Shown here: positions 1 through 7,991 of the stretch, one piece after another
Layout: each line of letters begins with the position of its first letter
Position numbering within the stretch: the first letter of the stretch is position 1
DNA from: Desulfobacteraceae bacterium
GTDB taxonomy: Bacteria > Desulfobacterota > Desulfobacteria > Desulfobacterales > Desulfococcaceae
Length of the DNA: 61,806 nt
Direction of reading: 5' to 3'
Assembly: GCA_011390755.1 (NCBI GenBank)
Contig: JAABRU010000014.1
Coordinates: forward strand, 1-61,806
Program-made: the position numbers and the translations under genes
Notes under the pieces: model-generated
Seen by the model: the letters and a program-made list of their open reading frames with translations, nothing else
What the model was told of the DNA's origin: nothing
The model's database searches: none

Positions 1-150
1 TCTGTCGGTTACACTTTAATCAGACGGGACTTCCACCCGTTGGGTAATAATAATAAATTTCAGGGCTTTCGGCCCTTCCCATCATTCCGGATTTATCCTG
101 ACGCAATCAGCGCCGGGTTAGGCGGTTTAGTTTATTACAATTTTGCATAA
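1..150 (+). other. Open reading frame cut by left edge, unrecognised
   Basis: Frame 1 is open from the left edge to a TAA at 148-150 and would encode about 49 residues, including the motif RRDFHPLGNNNKF. I do not recognise a family. On the opposite strand the same bases contain GGGTGGAAGTCCC preceded by a GAAA-capped hairpin (around 28-80), which is reminiscent of structured group II intron RNA. The fragment is too short to decide between a coding end, an intron remnant and neither. Confidence 0.15.
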
Positions 151-258
151 TATTTTGAATATTTCGATTTGGATCAGCGATTTTAATTTTTTGAACTAAA
201 ATTTAATAATTTCAATATTTTTACAAATCCAATTATCAAACACATTGTTGTAATAAAT

Positions 259-951
259 TCAAGCCAAATAAATTTTTTGTATTATTTTTCTGATATATTG
301 TTCAGCAGCCCCGCTTTCTATTACTTCGAATGCTTTTTCTTTTGCAGTTTCCAGAGTGTTGTATATTGTTTTTCCATTACAGCCGTAGATATTAATCCTA
401 AAACCGTTTCCTGATGGATAAACTTGAACAGGAAATTTTTTCTGCACAATTTTATGAACTCCATTTACCATTCTCCATCTTTTGGATTTTATGAATCTTT
501 CCATTCTACTGGAATATCGTTTTTTTGATTCCATAAGATTAGATGCTATCTCAGATTCTGTAAGATAATCGCAACAGTGCATTCCTACCCCCATAATATC
601 CCAATCAGAATGATGCACATAAAAAACATATCTTAGATCTGAACCACAAAGGTCGCATGTTCCTGACAAATCACCCAAATCCTCATCAAAAAGAAATTCC
701 CATCCGAACTTTGGTCGAATTTTTCCATGTTCAGCAGCATGGCATCCTTGGCATAAAGTTTCACACAAATCATGAGGATATTCCCAAGGCAAATGGCCTT
801 TCAAATACTTTTTATGGTGAACCTGTAAAATAGCGCCTTCCAATTCACTACGCCCACATTTCACACACATGTCATCATCACGTTCGATTATATTATTCCT
901 GAACTCAAACCATTTTTCTTTATAGATTCTGCTATTTTTTGTTAGTTGCAT
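259..951 (-). CDS. HNH endonuclease domain protein
   Basis: This 230-residue protein has a McrA/HNH-type nuclease core near the N-terminus (about residues 17-75). A first Cys pair lies in CVKCG, the catalytic HH in LQVHHKKY, and a second Cys/His set in CQGCHAAEHG. A second treble-clef-like patch follows (CDLCG about residue 100, then VHH and HCC). The C-terminal 80 residues are basic and may bind DNA. HNH proteins of this size are usually DNA-nicking or restriction-type enzymes; no partner methylase adjoins it. The gene stands alone in AT-rich DNA between attC-like motifs, so it could be cassette-borne. The nuclease fold is well supported; the biological role is unknown. Confidence 0.75.
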   Translation of the reverse strand: MQLTKNSRIYKEKWFEFRNNIIERDDDMCVKCGRSELEGAILQVHHKKYLKGHLPWEYPHDLCETLCQGCHAAEHGKIRPKFGWEFLFDEDLGDLSGTCDLCGSDLRYVFYVHHSDWDIMGVGMHCCDYLTESEIASNLMESKKRYSSRMERFIKSKRWRMVNGVHKIVQKKFPVQVYPSGNGFRINIYGCNGKTIYNTLETAKEKAFEVIESGAAEQYIRKIIQKIYLA

Positions 952-1381
952 AATATAACTGTCTAACCACAGATGTTGATTTTGGGAGATTCTATTTCAA
1001 GTCCAACAAAAGCATTATATCATAACAAAATTTTAATTAATTACTTTAAAATACTGTATTTATTAACTATTTTAAATAATAATATTGACCGCCTAAACAA
1101 GTTGTTATGCGGTTTTTTTTGTCTTAAAGCATGAAAAAAAGCGTGTTATGCGGAACGCAAATTTCATGCCGATTTTAGAATTCTCTTTATAGGGGACTTT
1201 ATTTTACAGTATAATGCTCCAATTTCAGGTTTAAAAAAACTGAAGGAACAAAAACCGGATTTCTGCCAAAGACCGGATTTTATAATTTCCTATACAGTAA
1301 AAAAACCAAAACCGGACATTAAAGATATTTATTATATTCTCATTTAACTCTTCAATTTAAAAAAATATAACACAAAAATTT
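952..1381. other. AT-rich gene-poor stretch with attC-like motifs
   Basis: No credible gene was found here. At 1086-1110 lies ACCGCCTAAACAAG followed by GTTATGCGG, and GTTATGCGG recurs near 1145. Together with GGGTTAGGCGG at about 115-125, on the far side of the HNH gene, these resemble the inverted core sites of integron attC sequences. The rest is AT-rich and includes two nearby direct copies of an ACCGGATTT motif (about 1254-1285). Confidence 0.3.
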
Positions 1382-1651
1382 CTATGCGGCCTGCCGAAGT
1401 ATTTCGGGTTCAACCTGAATATATGCAAACAGCAATCCCTGAAAATCCGGATTTTTCAGGTGATCGTCAACTTTTTTCCGATCCGGTACCGGCATGTCGT
1501 TTTCTATGTAGGTTTCCAGGTTAATCCGGATGGCTTCTGTTGCAGCAGTTTTTGCGGATTCAATATTCTTCCCGTATGCAGAAATAGCCAGATCCGGAAC
1601 CTGCACTGCAAAACCTTCTTCTGTCTGCTCCAGCATAATCAGATAATGCAT
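1382..1651 (-). CDS. hicB: HicB family antitoxin
   Basis: This 89-residue protein has the HicB partial RNase H-like fold: a starting MHYLIMLEQTEEGFAVQVPDL strand pair and then a helix of the type SAKTAATEAIRINLETYIE. It would neutralise the HicA mRNA interferase encoded just upstream and may autoregulate the pair. The start codon overlaps the hicA stop (TAATG), so translation is coupled. No separate DNA-binding domain is obvious after residue 75, so repression may require the complex. Confidence 0.88.
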   Translation of the reverse strand: MHYLIMLEQTEEGFAVQVPDLAISAYGKNIESAKTAATEAIRINLETYIENDMPVPDRKKVDDHLKNPDFQGLLFAYIQVEPEILRQAA

Positions 1652-1851
1652 TATTTCACCTCTAACTTTATCTTTTTTACAGTATCAGCAGCTCTGCCGA
1701 CCGGAACATCTTTCTGAGGATGCACAATCGTTAAAATAAAACGGCTTTTTCCGTGTTTAAAGTTATGATGATCCCCTTTTACACTCACTTTCTGCCATCC
1801 GTATTCAAGAGCAAGGCGGATCAGTTCTTTACCTGTATAGCGTTTGGGCAT
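1651..1851 (-). CDS. hicA: HicA family mRNA interferase toxin
   Basis: This 66-residue protein has a dsRBD-like HicA fold. The predicted catalytic His lies in the motif KGDHHNFKHG (about residues 25-34), followed by the VHPQKDVPVG strand that replaces the usual P-x-H-x-x-KE-L segment. HicA cleaves mRNA and is held in check by HicB. The ATG lies only a few bases beyond the glpS stop codon, so the pair sits at the tail of the glpR-glpS unit and may be read from its promoter. Length and motif match the family. Confidence 0.87.
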   Translation of the reverse strand: MPKRYTGKELIRLALEYGWQKVSVKGDHHNFKHGKSRFILTIVHPQKDVPVGRAADTVKKIKLEVK

Positions 1852-1856
1852 TCCGA

Positions 1857-2945
1857 TTACAATCTTTCAGATGCTTCCGGGGCTGCCACCAGCTTCCCTT
1901 CCTTATCAAAAACAAAGAACCTGTCCGGCCTTACATATACAGAAATTTCCGTGCCGATTTTGCGGGAAAAAATGCCCACATCCTGCACCACCAGCGCGTT
2001 TCCGTTATAGTTGATATGGGTAAAGGTTTCGGAACCGTTGATTTCCGACAGTTCCACTCTGGCATGAAAGGAGGCATCGTCTTCACTCTGCTGTTTCAGG
2101 AAAAGATGGTTGGAACGCACACCGAAAGTATAGTCTGTCTGTTCCAGTCCGCTCAGATGGCCGGAAAGGGGGAAGCGGATATCGGGCCCCAGTTCCGCTT
2201 CCTTCCCTTTTACCCTGCCCGGAATAAAATTGACGGGCGGGTCGCTGAAAACCTCGGCCACTTTCATACTGGCCGGATGATGATACACATGGGCTGTGGG
2301 CCCGGTCTGCAATATCCGCCCTTCGTCCATGACAATAATATTGCCGCCCAGCATCAGGGCTTCGGTGGGTTCGGTGGTGGTATAGACCACAATGGCAGAA
2401 CGTTTCTCAAATATTCCCCGCAGTTCCACCCGAAGTTCTTCCCGCAGTTTGTAATCCAGGTTTACAAGGGGTTCGTCCAGCAGCAGCAGTTCACTTTCTT
2501 TGACCAATGCCCGTGCAATGGCCGTGCGCTGCTGCTGACCGCCGCTGAGTTCCGCTGGTAAACGGTCCAGAAGGTGTTCGATATGAAGAATTTCCGCAGC
2601 CCTTCGGACTTTCTGCCCGATTTCATTTTTATCCATACCCGCGATTTTCAGGGGAGAGGCGATATTATTGAAGATATTCAGGGAGGGATAATTGATAAAC
2701 TGCTGATAAACCATTGCCACGCTGCGTCTGCGCACGGAAAGGCCGCTAATGTCTTTGTCTTCGGAAAGAAGTTTTCCTTTGGTGGGGCGATCCAGCCCGG
2801 CCAGAATGCGGAGCAGGGAGGTTTTTCCCGCAAGGGTCCGGCCCAGCACAACATAACGGGAACCGGTTTCAAATTTCAGGTTGATATCCTTGAGATGGAT
2901 TTCATTTCCCACCGTTTTACTGATATGATCCAGTGACAGTCCCAT
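1857..2945 (-). CDS. glpS: Glycerol ABC transporter ATP-binding protein GlpS
   Basis: This 362-residue ABC ATPase has Walker A GRTLAGKT, Q-loop YQQFINYP, signature LSGGQQQR and Walker B LLLLDEP, then a C-terminal TOBE/OB-like domain. The FINYPSLNIFNNIASP segment and the AGLDRPTKG stretch resemble GlpS of the rhizobial glycerol importer GlpSTPQV. I chose the ATG at 2945, preceded by a GGGGA ribosome-binding site, because the upstream in-frame extension is not conserved-looking. No second ATPase (GlpT), permeases or binding protein lie in the window, so this subunit is orphaned here and the site downstream is taken by hicAB. The specific substrate is inferred from similarity and context. Confidence 0.75.
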   Translation of the reverse strand: MGLSLDHISKTVGNEIHLKDINLKFETGSRYVVLGRTLAGKTSLLRILAGLDRPTKGKLLSEDKDISGLSVRRRSVAMVYQQFINYPSLNIFNNIASPLKIAGMDKNEIGQKVRRAAEILHIEHLLDRLPAELSGGQQQRTAIARALVKESELLLLDEPLVNLDYKLREELRVELRGIFEKRSAIVVYTTTEPTEALMLGGNIIVMDEGRILQTGPTAHVYHHPASMKVAEVFSDPPVNFIPGRVKGKEAELGPDIRFPLSGHLSGLEQTDYTFGVRSNHLFLKQQSEDDASFHARVELSEINGSETFTHINYNGNALVVQDVGIFSRKIGTEISVYVRPDRFFVFDKEGKLVAAPEASERL

Positions 2946-3080
2946 TATTTTTCCCCAGTAATTTCGAGAGCAGAATTCATTTGCTGAATTGAATTTAAAG
3001 GTTTTTAAGTTCCATACCACCCACGGACAGTTTTCTCAAGTGAAAAATATATTCTTTTCCTGTTATAATGTGAACATATG

Positions 3081-3875
3081 TCAGGAAAGACTTTTCTTCG
3101 CCACATACACCTTCACATCCGCCGCGGAAAGAATCTCGGCCAACGGCGGCGGGGGCTGCCGGTCGGTGAACATGGCTGTGATTTCACTGATGGCTCCGAG
3201 CCGTACCATGGCGTTTCTGCCGAATTTGCTGTGATCGGCCGCCAGAAAAACCTTGCGGGAATTGTCAATAATGGCCCGTGCGGCCCGGACTTCCCGAAAA
3301 TCAAAATCCAGCAGTGTCCCGTCCAGATCAATGCCGCTGATGCCGATAATGCCGTAATCCACTTTGAACTGCCGGATAAACTCAATGGCCGCATCCCCGA
3401 TAATGCCGCAGTCCCGGTGCCGGAGCAGCCCCCCGGCAATGATGATTTCAAAATCTGTATTTTTGCTCAGAATCGCGGCCACATTCAGATTATTGGTAAT
3501 CACCCGCAGCCCTTTATGATCCAGAAGGGCTTTTGCCACTTCCTCGGTTGTCGTACCGATATTCATAAATAAGGATGCCTTGTTGGGAATATGGGCGGCC
3601 AGCATATGCGCTATCCGCTGTTTTTCTGCCAGACCGATGACTTTCCGCTCGGAATAGGCCACGTTTTCGGTGCTGGAAGAAGGCCCTGCCCCGCCGTGAT
3701 AACGCTGTACCACGCCCTCATCGCAGAGGGTGTTGATATCCCGCCGGATGGTCTGGGGGGTGACATCACATTCCGCAGCCAGATTTTCTATGGTGACAAA
3801 TCCCTGCTCCTGCACCCGTTTCACTATCTGTTCATGCCGTCTGAGAACGGCAGTGCTTTTTCCTGCGGTTTCCAT
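3081..3875 (-). CDS. glpR: DeoR-family glycerol-3-phosphate regulon repressor
   Basis: This 264-residue regulator has an N-terminal DeoR helix-turn-helix (about residues 13-65, with VTPQTIRRDINTLCDEG) and a C-terminal sugar-phosphate-binding DeoRC domain. The latter carries NIGTTTEEVAKAL, TNNLNVAAIL, GGLLRHRD and AADHSKFGR. It lies upstream of glpS on the same strand and divergent from glpAB, the expected arrangement for a repressor relieved by glycerol-3-phosphate. The operator was not identified. The 600-bp gap between the divergent transcripts is occupied by repeats. Confidence 0.88.
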   Translation of the reverse strand: METAGKSTAVLRRHEQIVKRVQEQGFVTIENLAAECDVTPQTIRRDINTLCDEGVVQRYHGGAGPSSSTENVAYSERKVIGLAEKQRIAHMLAAHIPNKASLFMNIGTTTEEVAKALLDHKGLRVITNNLNVAAILSKNTDFEIIIAGGLLRHRDCGIIGDAAIEFIRQFKVDYGIIGISGIDLDGTLLDFDFREVRAARAIIDNSRKVFLAADHSKFGRNAMVRLGAISEITAMFTDRQPPPPLAEILSAADVKVYVAKKSLS

Positions 3876-3914
3876 ATTCTGTTATATTCTATAGTTTCTC
3901 ATTTTTTATAACTA

Positions 3915-4017
3915 TAGGACTTACGCAGTTGAATTTTAACTGTTTGAATTTATTATGTGCCTTAAAAATTGACAGTCAATAAAAACAGCAGATTATATTT
4001 CAACTGCGTAAGTCCTA
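3915..4017. mobile_element. 103-bp MITE-like element with 19-bp inverted ends
   Basis: The left end TAGGACTTACGCAGTTGAA (3915-3933) is exactly complementary to the right end at 3999-4017. The element is flanked by a direct repeat AACTA (3910-3914 and 4018-4022), which looks like a 5-bp target duplication. It contains no gene. The perfect ends and duplication suggest a recent, non-autonomous insertion mobilised in trans. The parent transposase is not in the window. Confidence 0.8.
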
Positions 4018-4038
4018 AACTATCTGATTTTTATTTTA

Positions 4039-4152
4039 GCCACGAATTACACGAATTACACGAATTACACGAATTACACGAATGATACAAAAGATGAAAA
4101 ATCAATTTTTTATCATATTGTTTTTATAAATATTTTTTTCGTGTCATTCGTG
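4039..4152. repeat. Nonamer tandem repeat with inverted partner
   Basis: About five copies of a 9-bp unit (ACGAATTAC) run from about 4041 to 4084. The sequence ends near 4150 with TTCGTGTCATTCGTGG, the inverted counterpart of the start CCACGAATTACACGAA. The whole stretch could fold as an imperfect hairpin about 110 bp long. This looks like a dispersed genomic element and not a CRISPR: the units are 9 bp and there are no spacers. Confidence 0.7.
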
Positions 4153-4253
4153 GTTTGCTGTAAAAATTGCAAAAGTACGGTTATATTCATTTCGGTTGAT
4201 TTTTTTACTCTTTACGGGACAGAAACCCAACGGCATTAAATCAAGAAATTTTT

Positions 4254-4290
4254 GGAGTGCCAAACTTACAGTTTGGCACTCCGGTATTTT
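4254..4290 (+). terminator. Strong palindrome with T-run, terminator-like
   Basis: The stem GGAGTGCCAAACT (4254-4266) pairs perfectly with AGTTTGGCACTCC (4270-4282) across a 3-base loop, and a T-rich run follows (to 4292). It lies about 200 bases ahead of glpA, so it either shields glpA from upstream transcription or is a palindromic repeat that happens to look like a terminator. Confidence 0.5.
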
Positions 4291-4491
4291 TTTCGACAAT
4301 GAAAAAAATACTGCCGGATATGTTGGAATACGAAAAAAATGATGACAAAAAAATTCCTTTATGCTATTGCATGAAGCAGATCAACTTTCAGAACCGGATT
4401 CAATGCCTGAAAATGCTGTAGCACCTTTGATAATTTTTCTCAAGTGAAAAAACCGGAAAAATATGTTTATTTATGAAAAAGGAGAATTCCC

Positions 4492-6033
4492 GTGAAAACA
4501 CAGGTACTCATCATCGGCGGCGGGGCCACCGGAACCGGACTGGCGAGAGACCTTTCTCTGCGGGGTGTCCGTTGCATACTGGTGGAAAAACAGGACATCA
4601 ACGCAGGCGCATCCGGGGGGAATCACGGACTTCTCCACAGCGGGGCGCGCTATGTGGCCTCGGACCCGGAAGCCGCGAAGGAATGCCGGGAAGAAGGCGA
4701 ACTGCTGAAACGGCTGGCCCCGCACTGCATTGAGGATACGGGCGGGCTTTTTGTGGCTGTCAGAGGGGATGATGAGAACTATGTGACCGACTTTCCCGCT
4801 CTTTGCGCCAAAAGCGGCATTCCGGCCGAAATGCTGGATCTGAATACCGCAAGGGAAATGGAACCGGAACTTTCTCCCGATATTATCGCCGCTTTTCAGG
4901 TGGCCGATGCTTCTGTTGACCCCTTCATGCTTTCTCTGGACAATATGGCCCAGGCCCGTCAGCAGGGTGCAGAACTTTTATGTTACCACAAGGTCATCTC
5001 TTTCAGAATCGAAAACGGGCGCATCCGCAAAATAATCGTCCGGAATACCGTCAGCGGGGAAGAAACAGAAATCGAAGCCGATTATGTGGTCAGTGCATCG
5101 GGGGCCTGGGCCGGAATCATTGCCGGTCTGGCAGGCATTGAAATTCCCATGGTCTATTCCAAAGGAAGTCTGCTGGTCACACAGAACCGCATCACAAAAC
5201 GGGTCATCAACCGCCTGCGCAAAGCCTCCGATGCGGATATTCTGGTTCCGGGCGGAACCGTATCCATACTGGGAACCACATCCCGCCGCACGGAAGATCC
5301 GGACGACTGCCGCCCCACCATTGCCGAAGTGGATGATATTATTGAAGACGGCGCCCGCATGGTTCCGGTGCTGGAAAATACCCGCTATATCCGGGCCTAT
5401 TCGGGTGTGCGTCCCCTTATCGGGTCCTCGGCAGGGGATGACCGGAATGTTACCCGCGGCTTTGCCCTTATAGACCATGCCCCTGACGGAATTGAAAATT
5501 TCATCACCATCACAGGGGGCAAACTGACCACCTTCCGTCTTATGGCGGAAAAAACCGCTGATCTGCTCTGCAGAAAAATGGGAATAACAAATCCCTGTAA
5601 AACCGGAACAGAACCTCTGCCATCCTCTGCCAGCGGAAAATGGACCGAACCGGGAAGCGCACCGAAAATGTGGCTGACCCGGCATGAATCAGATGACATG
5701 ATTCTCTGTGAATGTGAAATGGTTTCCAAAGGCATTATTGACGGCATTATGGAAGGTATCCGGGAGCAGGGCGGAGTGCCCACACTGAAATCCGTGGGAC
5801 TGAGAAGCCGTATCGGCAAAGGCCCCTGCCAGGGCGGTTTCTGCAGTGCGCGTATTGCTCCCTATATGTATGACCGGGAAGTGCTGAACGGGGATCGGGG
5901 TCTGAAAGAACTGCGGGATTTTCTTAACGAAAGATGGAAAGGCAAATATCCCATGCTCTGGGATCTGCCTCTGGAACAGGCGGAAATACAGGAAGCACTG
6001 CATTGCGGACTTTTCGGACTGGAGTTGCAATAA
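4492..6033 (+). CDS. glpA: Anaerobic glycerol-3-phosphate dehydrogenase subunit A
   Basis: This FAD enzyme of 513 residues oxidises sn-glycerol 3-phosphate to dihydroxyacetone phosphate. It has the N-terminal dinucleotide fold IIGGGATGTG (residues 7-16), the substrate-site stretch GASGGNHGLLHSGARY, and a DAO-type FAD domain to about residue 370. A C-terminal BFD-like [2Fe-2S] domain follows, with Cys residues in LCECEM and GPCQGGFC. The GTG start at 4492 is preceded by GGAG. The stop overlaps the glpB start (TAATG), so the pair is translationally coupled. Electrons should pass via GlpB to the membrane Hdr-like module encoded downstream. Confidence 0.95.
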   Translation: MKTQVLIIGGGATGTGLARDLSLRGVRCILVEKQDINAGASGGNHGLLHSGARYVASDPEAAKECREEGELLKRLAPHCIEDTGGLFVAVRGDDENYVTDFPALCAKSGIPAEMLDLNTAREMEPELSPDIIAAFQVADASVDPFMLSLDNMAQARQQGAELLCYHKVISFRIENGRIRKIIVRNTVSGEETEIEADYVVSASGAWAGIIAGLAGIEIPMVYSKGSLLVTQNRITKRVINRLRKASDADILVPGGTVSILGTTSRRTEDPDDCRPTIAEVDDIIEDGARMVPVLENTRYIRAYSGVRPLIGSSAGDDRNVTRGFALIDHAPDGIENFITITGGKLTTFRLMAEKTADLLCRKMGITNPCKTGTEPLPSSASGKWTEPGSAPKMWLTRHESDDMILCECEMVSKGIIDGIMEGIREQGGVPTLKSVGLRSRIGKGPCQGGFCSARIAPYMYDREVLNGDRGLKELRDFLNERWKGKYPMLWDLPLEQAEIQEALHCGLFGLELQ

Positions 6034-7310
6034 TGAAACCATCCAAAAACAAATGCGATGTACTGGTTATCGGTACGGGAATGGCAGGAATGGCCGCAGC
6101 CCTGTTTGCCGCGCAGAAAGGACTTTCCACGGCCCATGCGGGCATGACCGGAGCCATCAATTTTTCCAGCGGTCTTTTGGATCTCCTGGGGGTTTATCCC
6201 ATAGGAACACAGGCCGGTATATGGAAAAATCCCTGGGAGGGCATTGAGGCGCTGGTTCAGGACATGCCACAACATCCCTTTGCCCGTATTTCCAAATCCG
6301 AAATCCGGGAATCCATAGATGAATTTACGGCTTTTCTGGAAAAAAACGGTCTGAGCTATACCGGGTATCCGGATGGGAATGCCCTTGTGATAACGCCTGC
6401 CGGAACCGTGAAACCCACCTTCCGGGTTCCCCTGTCCATGTGGAAAGGGGTAAAGGCGTATGAGGAAAAAAGCCCCTGCCTCATTGCCGATTTCCGGGGA
6501 ATCAAGGCGTTCAGTTCCCGCCAGATTGCGGAAACCCTGAAACATGAATGGCCGGAACTGAGAAATGCCCGGCTTTCCCTGCCGAACCTGAAGGCCGATA
6601 TTTATCCCAAACACCTGGCCCAGACCATGGAAAGCCCGGATATGCTGGAAGCCCTGATCCGGGAACTGAAGCCCCATATCGGCAATGTAAAGGCGGTTGG
6701 ACTCCCCGCGCTGCTGGGTGTATGCAAAACAGCTCAGATCCTTTCCCGACTGGAAACGGAACTGGGTACTGATATCTTTGAAATTCCGACCATTCCCCCC
6801 TCTGTGGCCGGTTCCCGCATCCGGGCGGCTTTTGAAAAAGGCTTATCCCCATTGAAAATTCAGCCTTTCTACCAGAAACAGGTGATGGGTTTTCAGCGGC
6901 TGCCGGACGGAAATTTCCTTTTGGATGTCGGTCATACGGAAAAGGAAAGTCAGATACAGGCAAAAGGAATCATTCTGGCCAGCGGCCGTTTTTTCGGAAA
7001 AGGGCTGCACGCGGACCGGAAACAGATTCGGGAAAGCATATTTGATCTGCCTGTATCCCAGCCCCAAAGCCGCAGCAAATGGCATGATCCGGATTTCCTG
7101 GCTCCGGCCGGGCATCCCGTTAACCTTGCCGGACTGGAAACGGACGAATATTTCCGGCCTTTGGGAAAAGGGGGAAAAGCGGCGTATGAAAATCTTTTTG
7201 CCGCAGGTTCCATCCTGGCCCACCAGGACTGGCCCCGGATGAAATGCGGTTCGGGACTTGCCATTGCAACCGCGTATAAAGCAGTGAAAGAAATGTGTGC
7301 TTATATTTAA
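6033..7310 (+). CDS. glpB: Anaerobic glycerol-3-phosphate dehydrogenase subunit B
   Basis: This 425-residue flavoprotein begins with a Rossmann motif (VLVIGTGMAGMAAALFAAQ) and ends with a second flavin-contact segment (NLFAAGSILAHQDW, GSGLAIATAYKA). GlpB is the flavin electron-transfer subunit of the GlpABC complex and partners GlpA. I chose the ATG at 6033, which overlaps the glpA stop, over an earlier in-frame start that would run inside glpA. A HicAB pair follows after a few bases. Confidence 0.93.
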   Translation: MKPSKNKCDVLVIGTGMAGMAAALFAAQKGLSTAHAGMTGAINFSSGLLDLLGVYPIGTQAGIWKNPWEGIEALVQDMPQHPFARISKSEIRESIDEFTAFLEKNGLSYTGYPDGNALVITPAGTVKPTFRVPLSMWKGVKAYEEKSPCLIADFRGIKAFSSRQIAETLKHEWPELRNARLSLPNLKADIYPKHLAQTMESPDMLEALIRELKPHIGNVKAVGLPALLGVCKTAQILSRLETELGTDIFEIPTIPPSVAGSRIRAAFEKGLSPLKIQPFYQKQVMGFQRLPDGNFLLDVGHTEKESQIQAKGIILASGRFFGKGLHADRKQIRESIFDLPVSQPQSRSKWHDPDFLAPAGHPVNLAGLETDEYFRPLGKGGKAAYENLFAAGSILAHQDWPRMKCGSGLAIATAYKAVKEMCAYI

Positions 7311-7334
7311 AAATGGATGATGAGGAACAATTCT

Positions 7335-7592
7335 GTGAACCGAAAACATCGCAAAACACTTGAAGCTGTTTTTAAAAAACCGGTTCCGGCAAATATACAG
7401 TGGAAGGATATCGAAGCCCTGATCCCGGCACTTGGCGGCGAGATAGAGGAGGGCAGGGCAGGCTCGCGTATCGGTGTTTTTTTAAACGGAAAAGTGACAG
7501 TGTTTCACCGTCCGCATCCGCACAAAGAAGCGGACAGGGGGGCTGTCAGAAATCTGAGGGATTTTTTGGAATCAGCGGGGGTAAAACCATGA
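7335..7592 (+). CDS. hicA: HicA family toxin, KHRKTLEA subtype
   Basis: This protein of about 85 residues belongs to the HicA subfamily that opens with N-R-K-H-R-K-T-L-E-A. It also carries WKDIEALIPALGGEIEEG, a GSRIGVFLNG strand and HRPHPHKEADRG, the His-containing region. I prefer the GTG at 7335, preceded by GAGG, over the in-frame ATGs at 7317 and 7320 because that start matches the family N-terminus. It is predicted to cleave mRNA. It differs in subfamily from the pair at 1382-1851, so the two loci are not a recent duplication. Confidence 0.85.
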   Translation: MNRKHRKTLEAVFKKPVPANIQWKDIEALIPALGGEIEEGRAGSRIGVFLNGKVTVFHRPHPHKEADRGAVRNLRDFLESAGVKP

Positions 7593-7912
7593 TGACTTAT
7601 AAAGGTTATTTGGGAGAAGCATTTTACGACAGTGATATAAAAATGTTTTCCGGTCGGGTGGTAAATGCAAAAGCAGTCGGAACCTTTTACGGAACCAGCG
7701 TAGAGGAACTGGAAAATGCCTTTCATGAAACCATTGATTACTATATGGATCTGTGTGAACGCAAAGGCGTGGAACCCGAAAAACCCTTTTCCGGAAAATT
7801 GAACCTGCGCATCCCTCTGGAACTTCACCAAAGATTATATCAGTCTGCCAGGGAGGAAGGAAAAAGTCTGAACAGATGGGTTACAGAACGGCTTGAGCAT
7901 TTGTTCCATTAA
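7589..7912 (+). CDS. hicB: HicB family antitoxin with RHH-type C-terminus
   Basis: This protein of about 107 residues has the HicB fold (YKGYLGEAFYDSDIKMFSGRVV, GTSVEELENAFHETIDYYMD). A C-terminal ribbon-helix-helix-like DNA-binding tail follows (LNLRIPLELHQRLYQSAREE, KSLNRWVTERLEHL). It should bind and inhibit the adjacent HicA and repress its own promoter. The start overlaps the hicA stop (ATGA). The pair interrupts the glpA-glpB-membrane-subunit operon. Confidence 0.88.
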   Translation: MMTYKGYLGEAFYDSDIKMFSGRVVNAKAVGTFYGTSVEELENAFHETIDYYMDLCERKGVEPEKPFSGKLNLRIPLELHQRLYQSAREEGKSLNRWVTERLEHLFH

Positions 7913-7991
7913 ATCAGGAAACAGAATATTCTTCCCAAAGAATTGATGACAGAGTATCTGCTCATGACGCTATTGAAAAAATCAGGACAAT

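Noticed and set aside
1..80. Group II intron remnant at the left edge
   Set aside because: Only one short GGGTGGAAGTCCC motif and a hairpin are visible. There is no reverse transcriptase and no domain V, so it is not called.
4041..4090. Possible CRISPR-like repeats
   Set aside because: Units are 9 bp, contiguous and without spacers; no cas genes are present.
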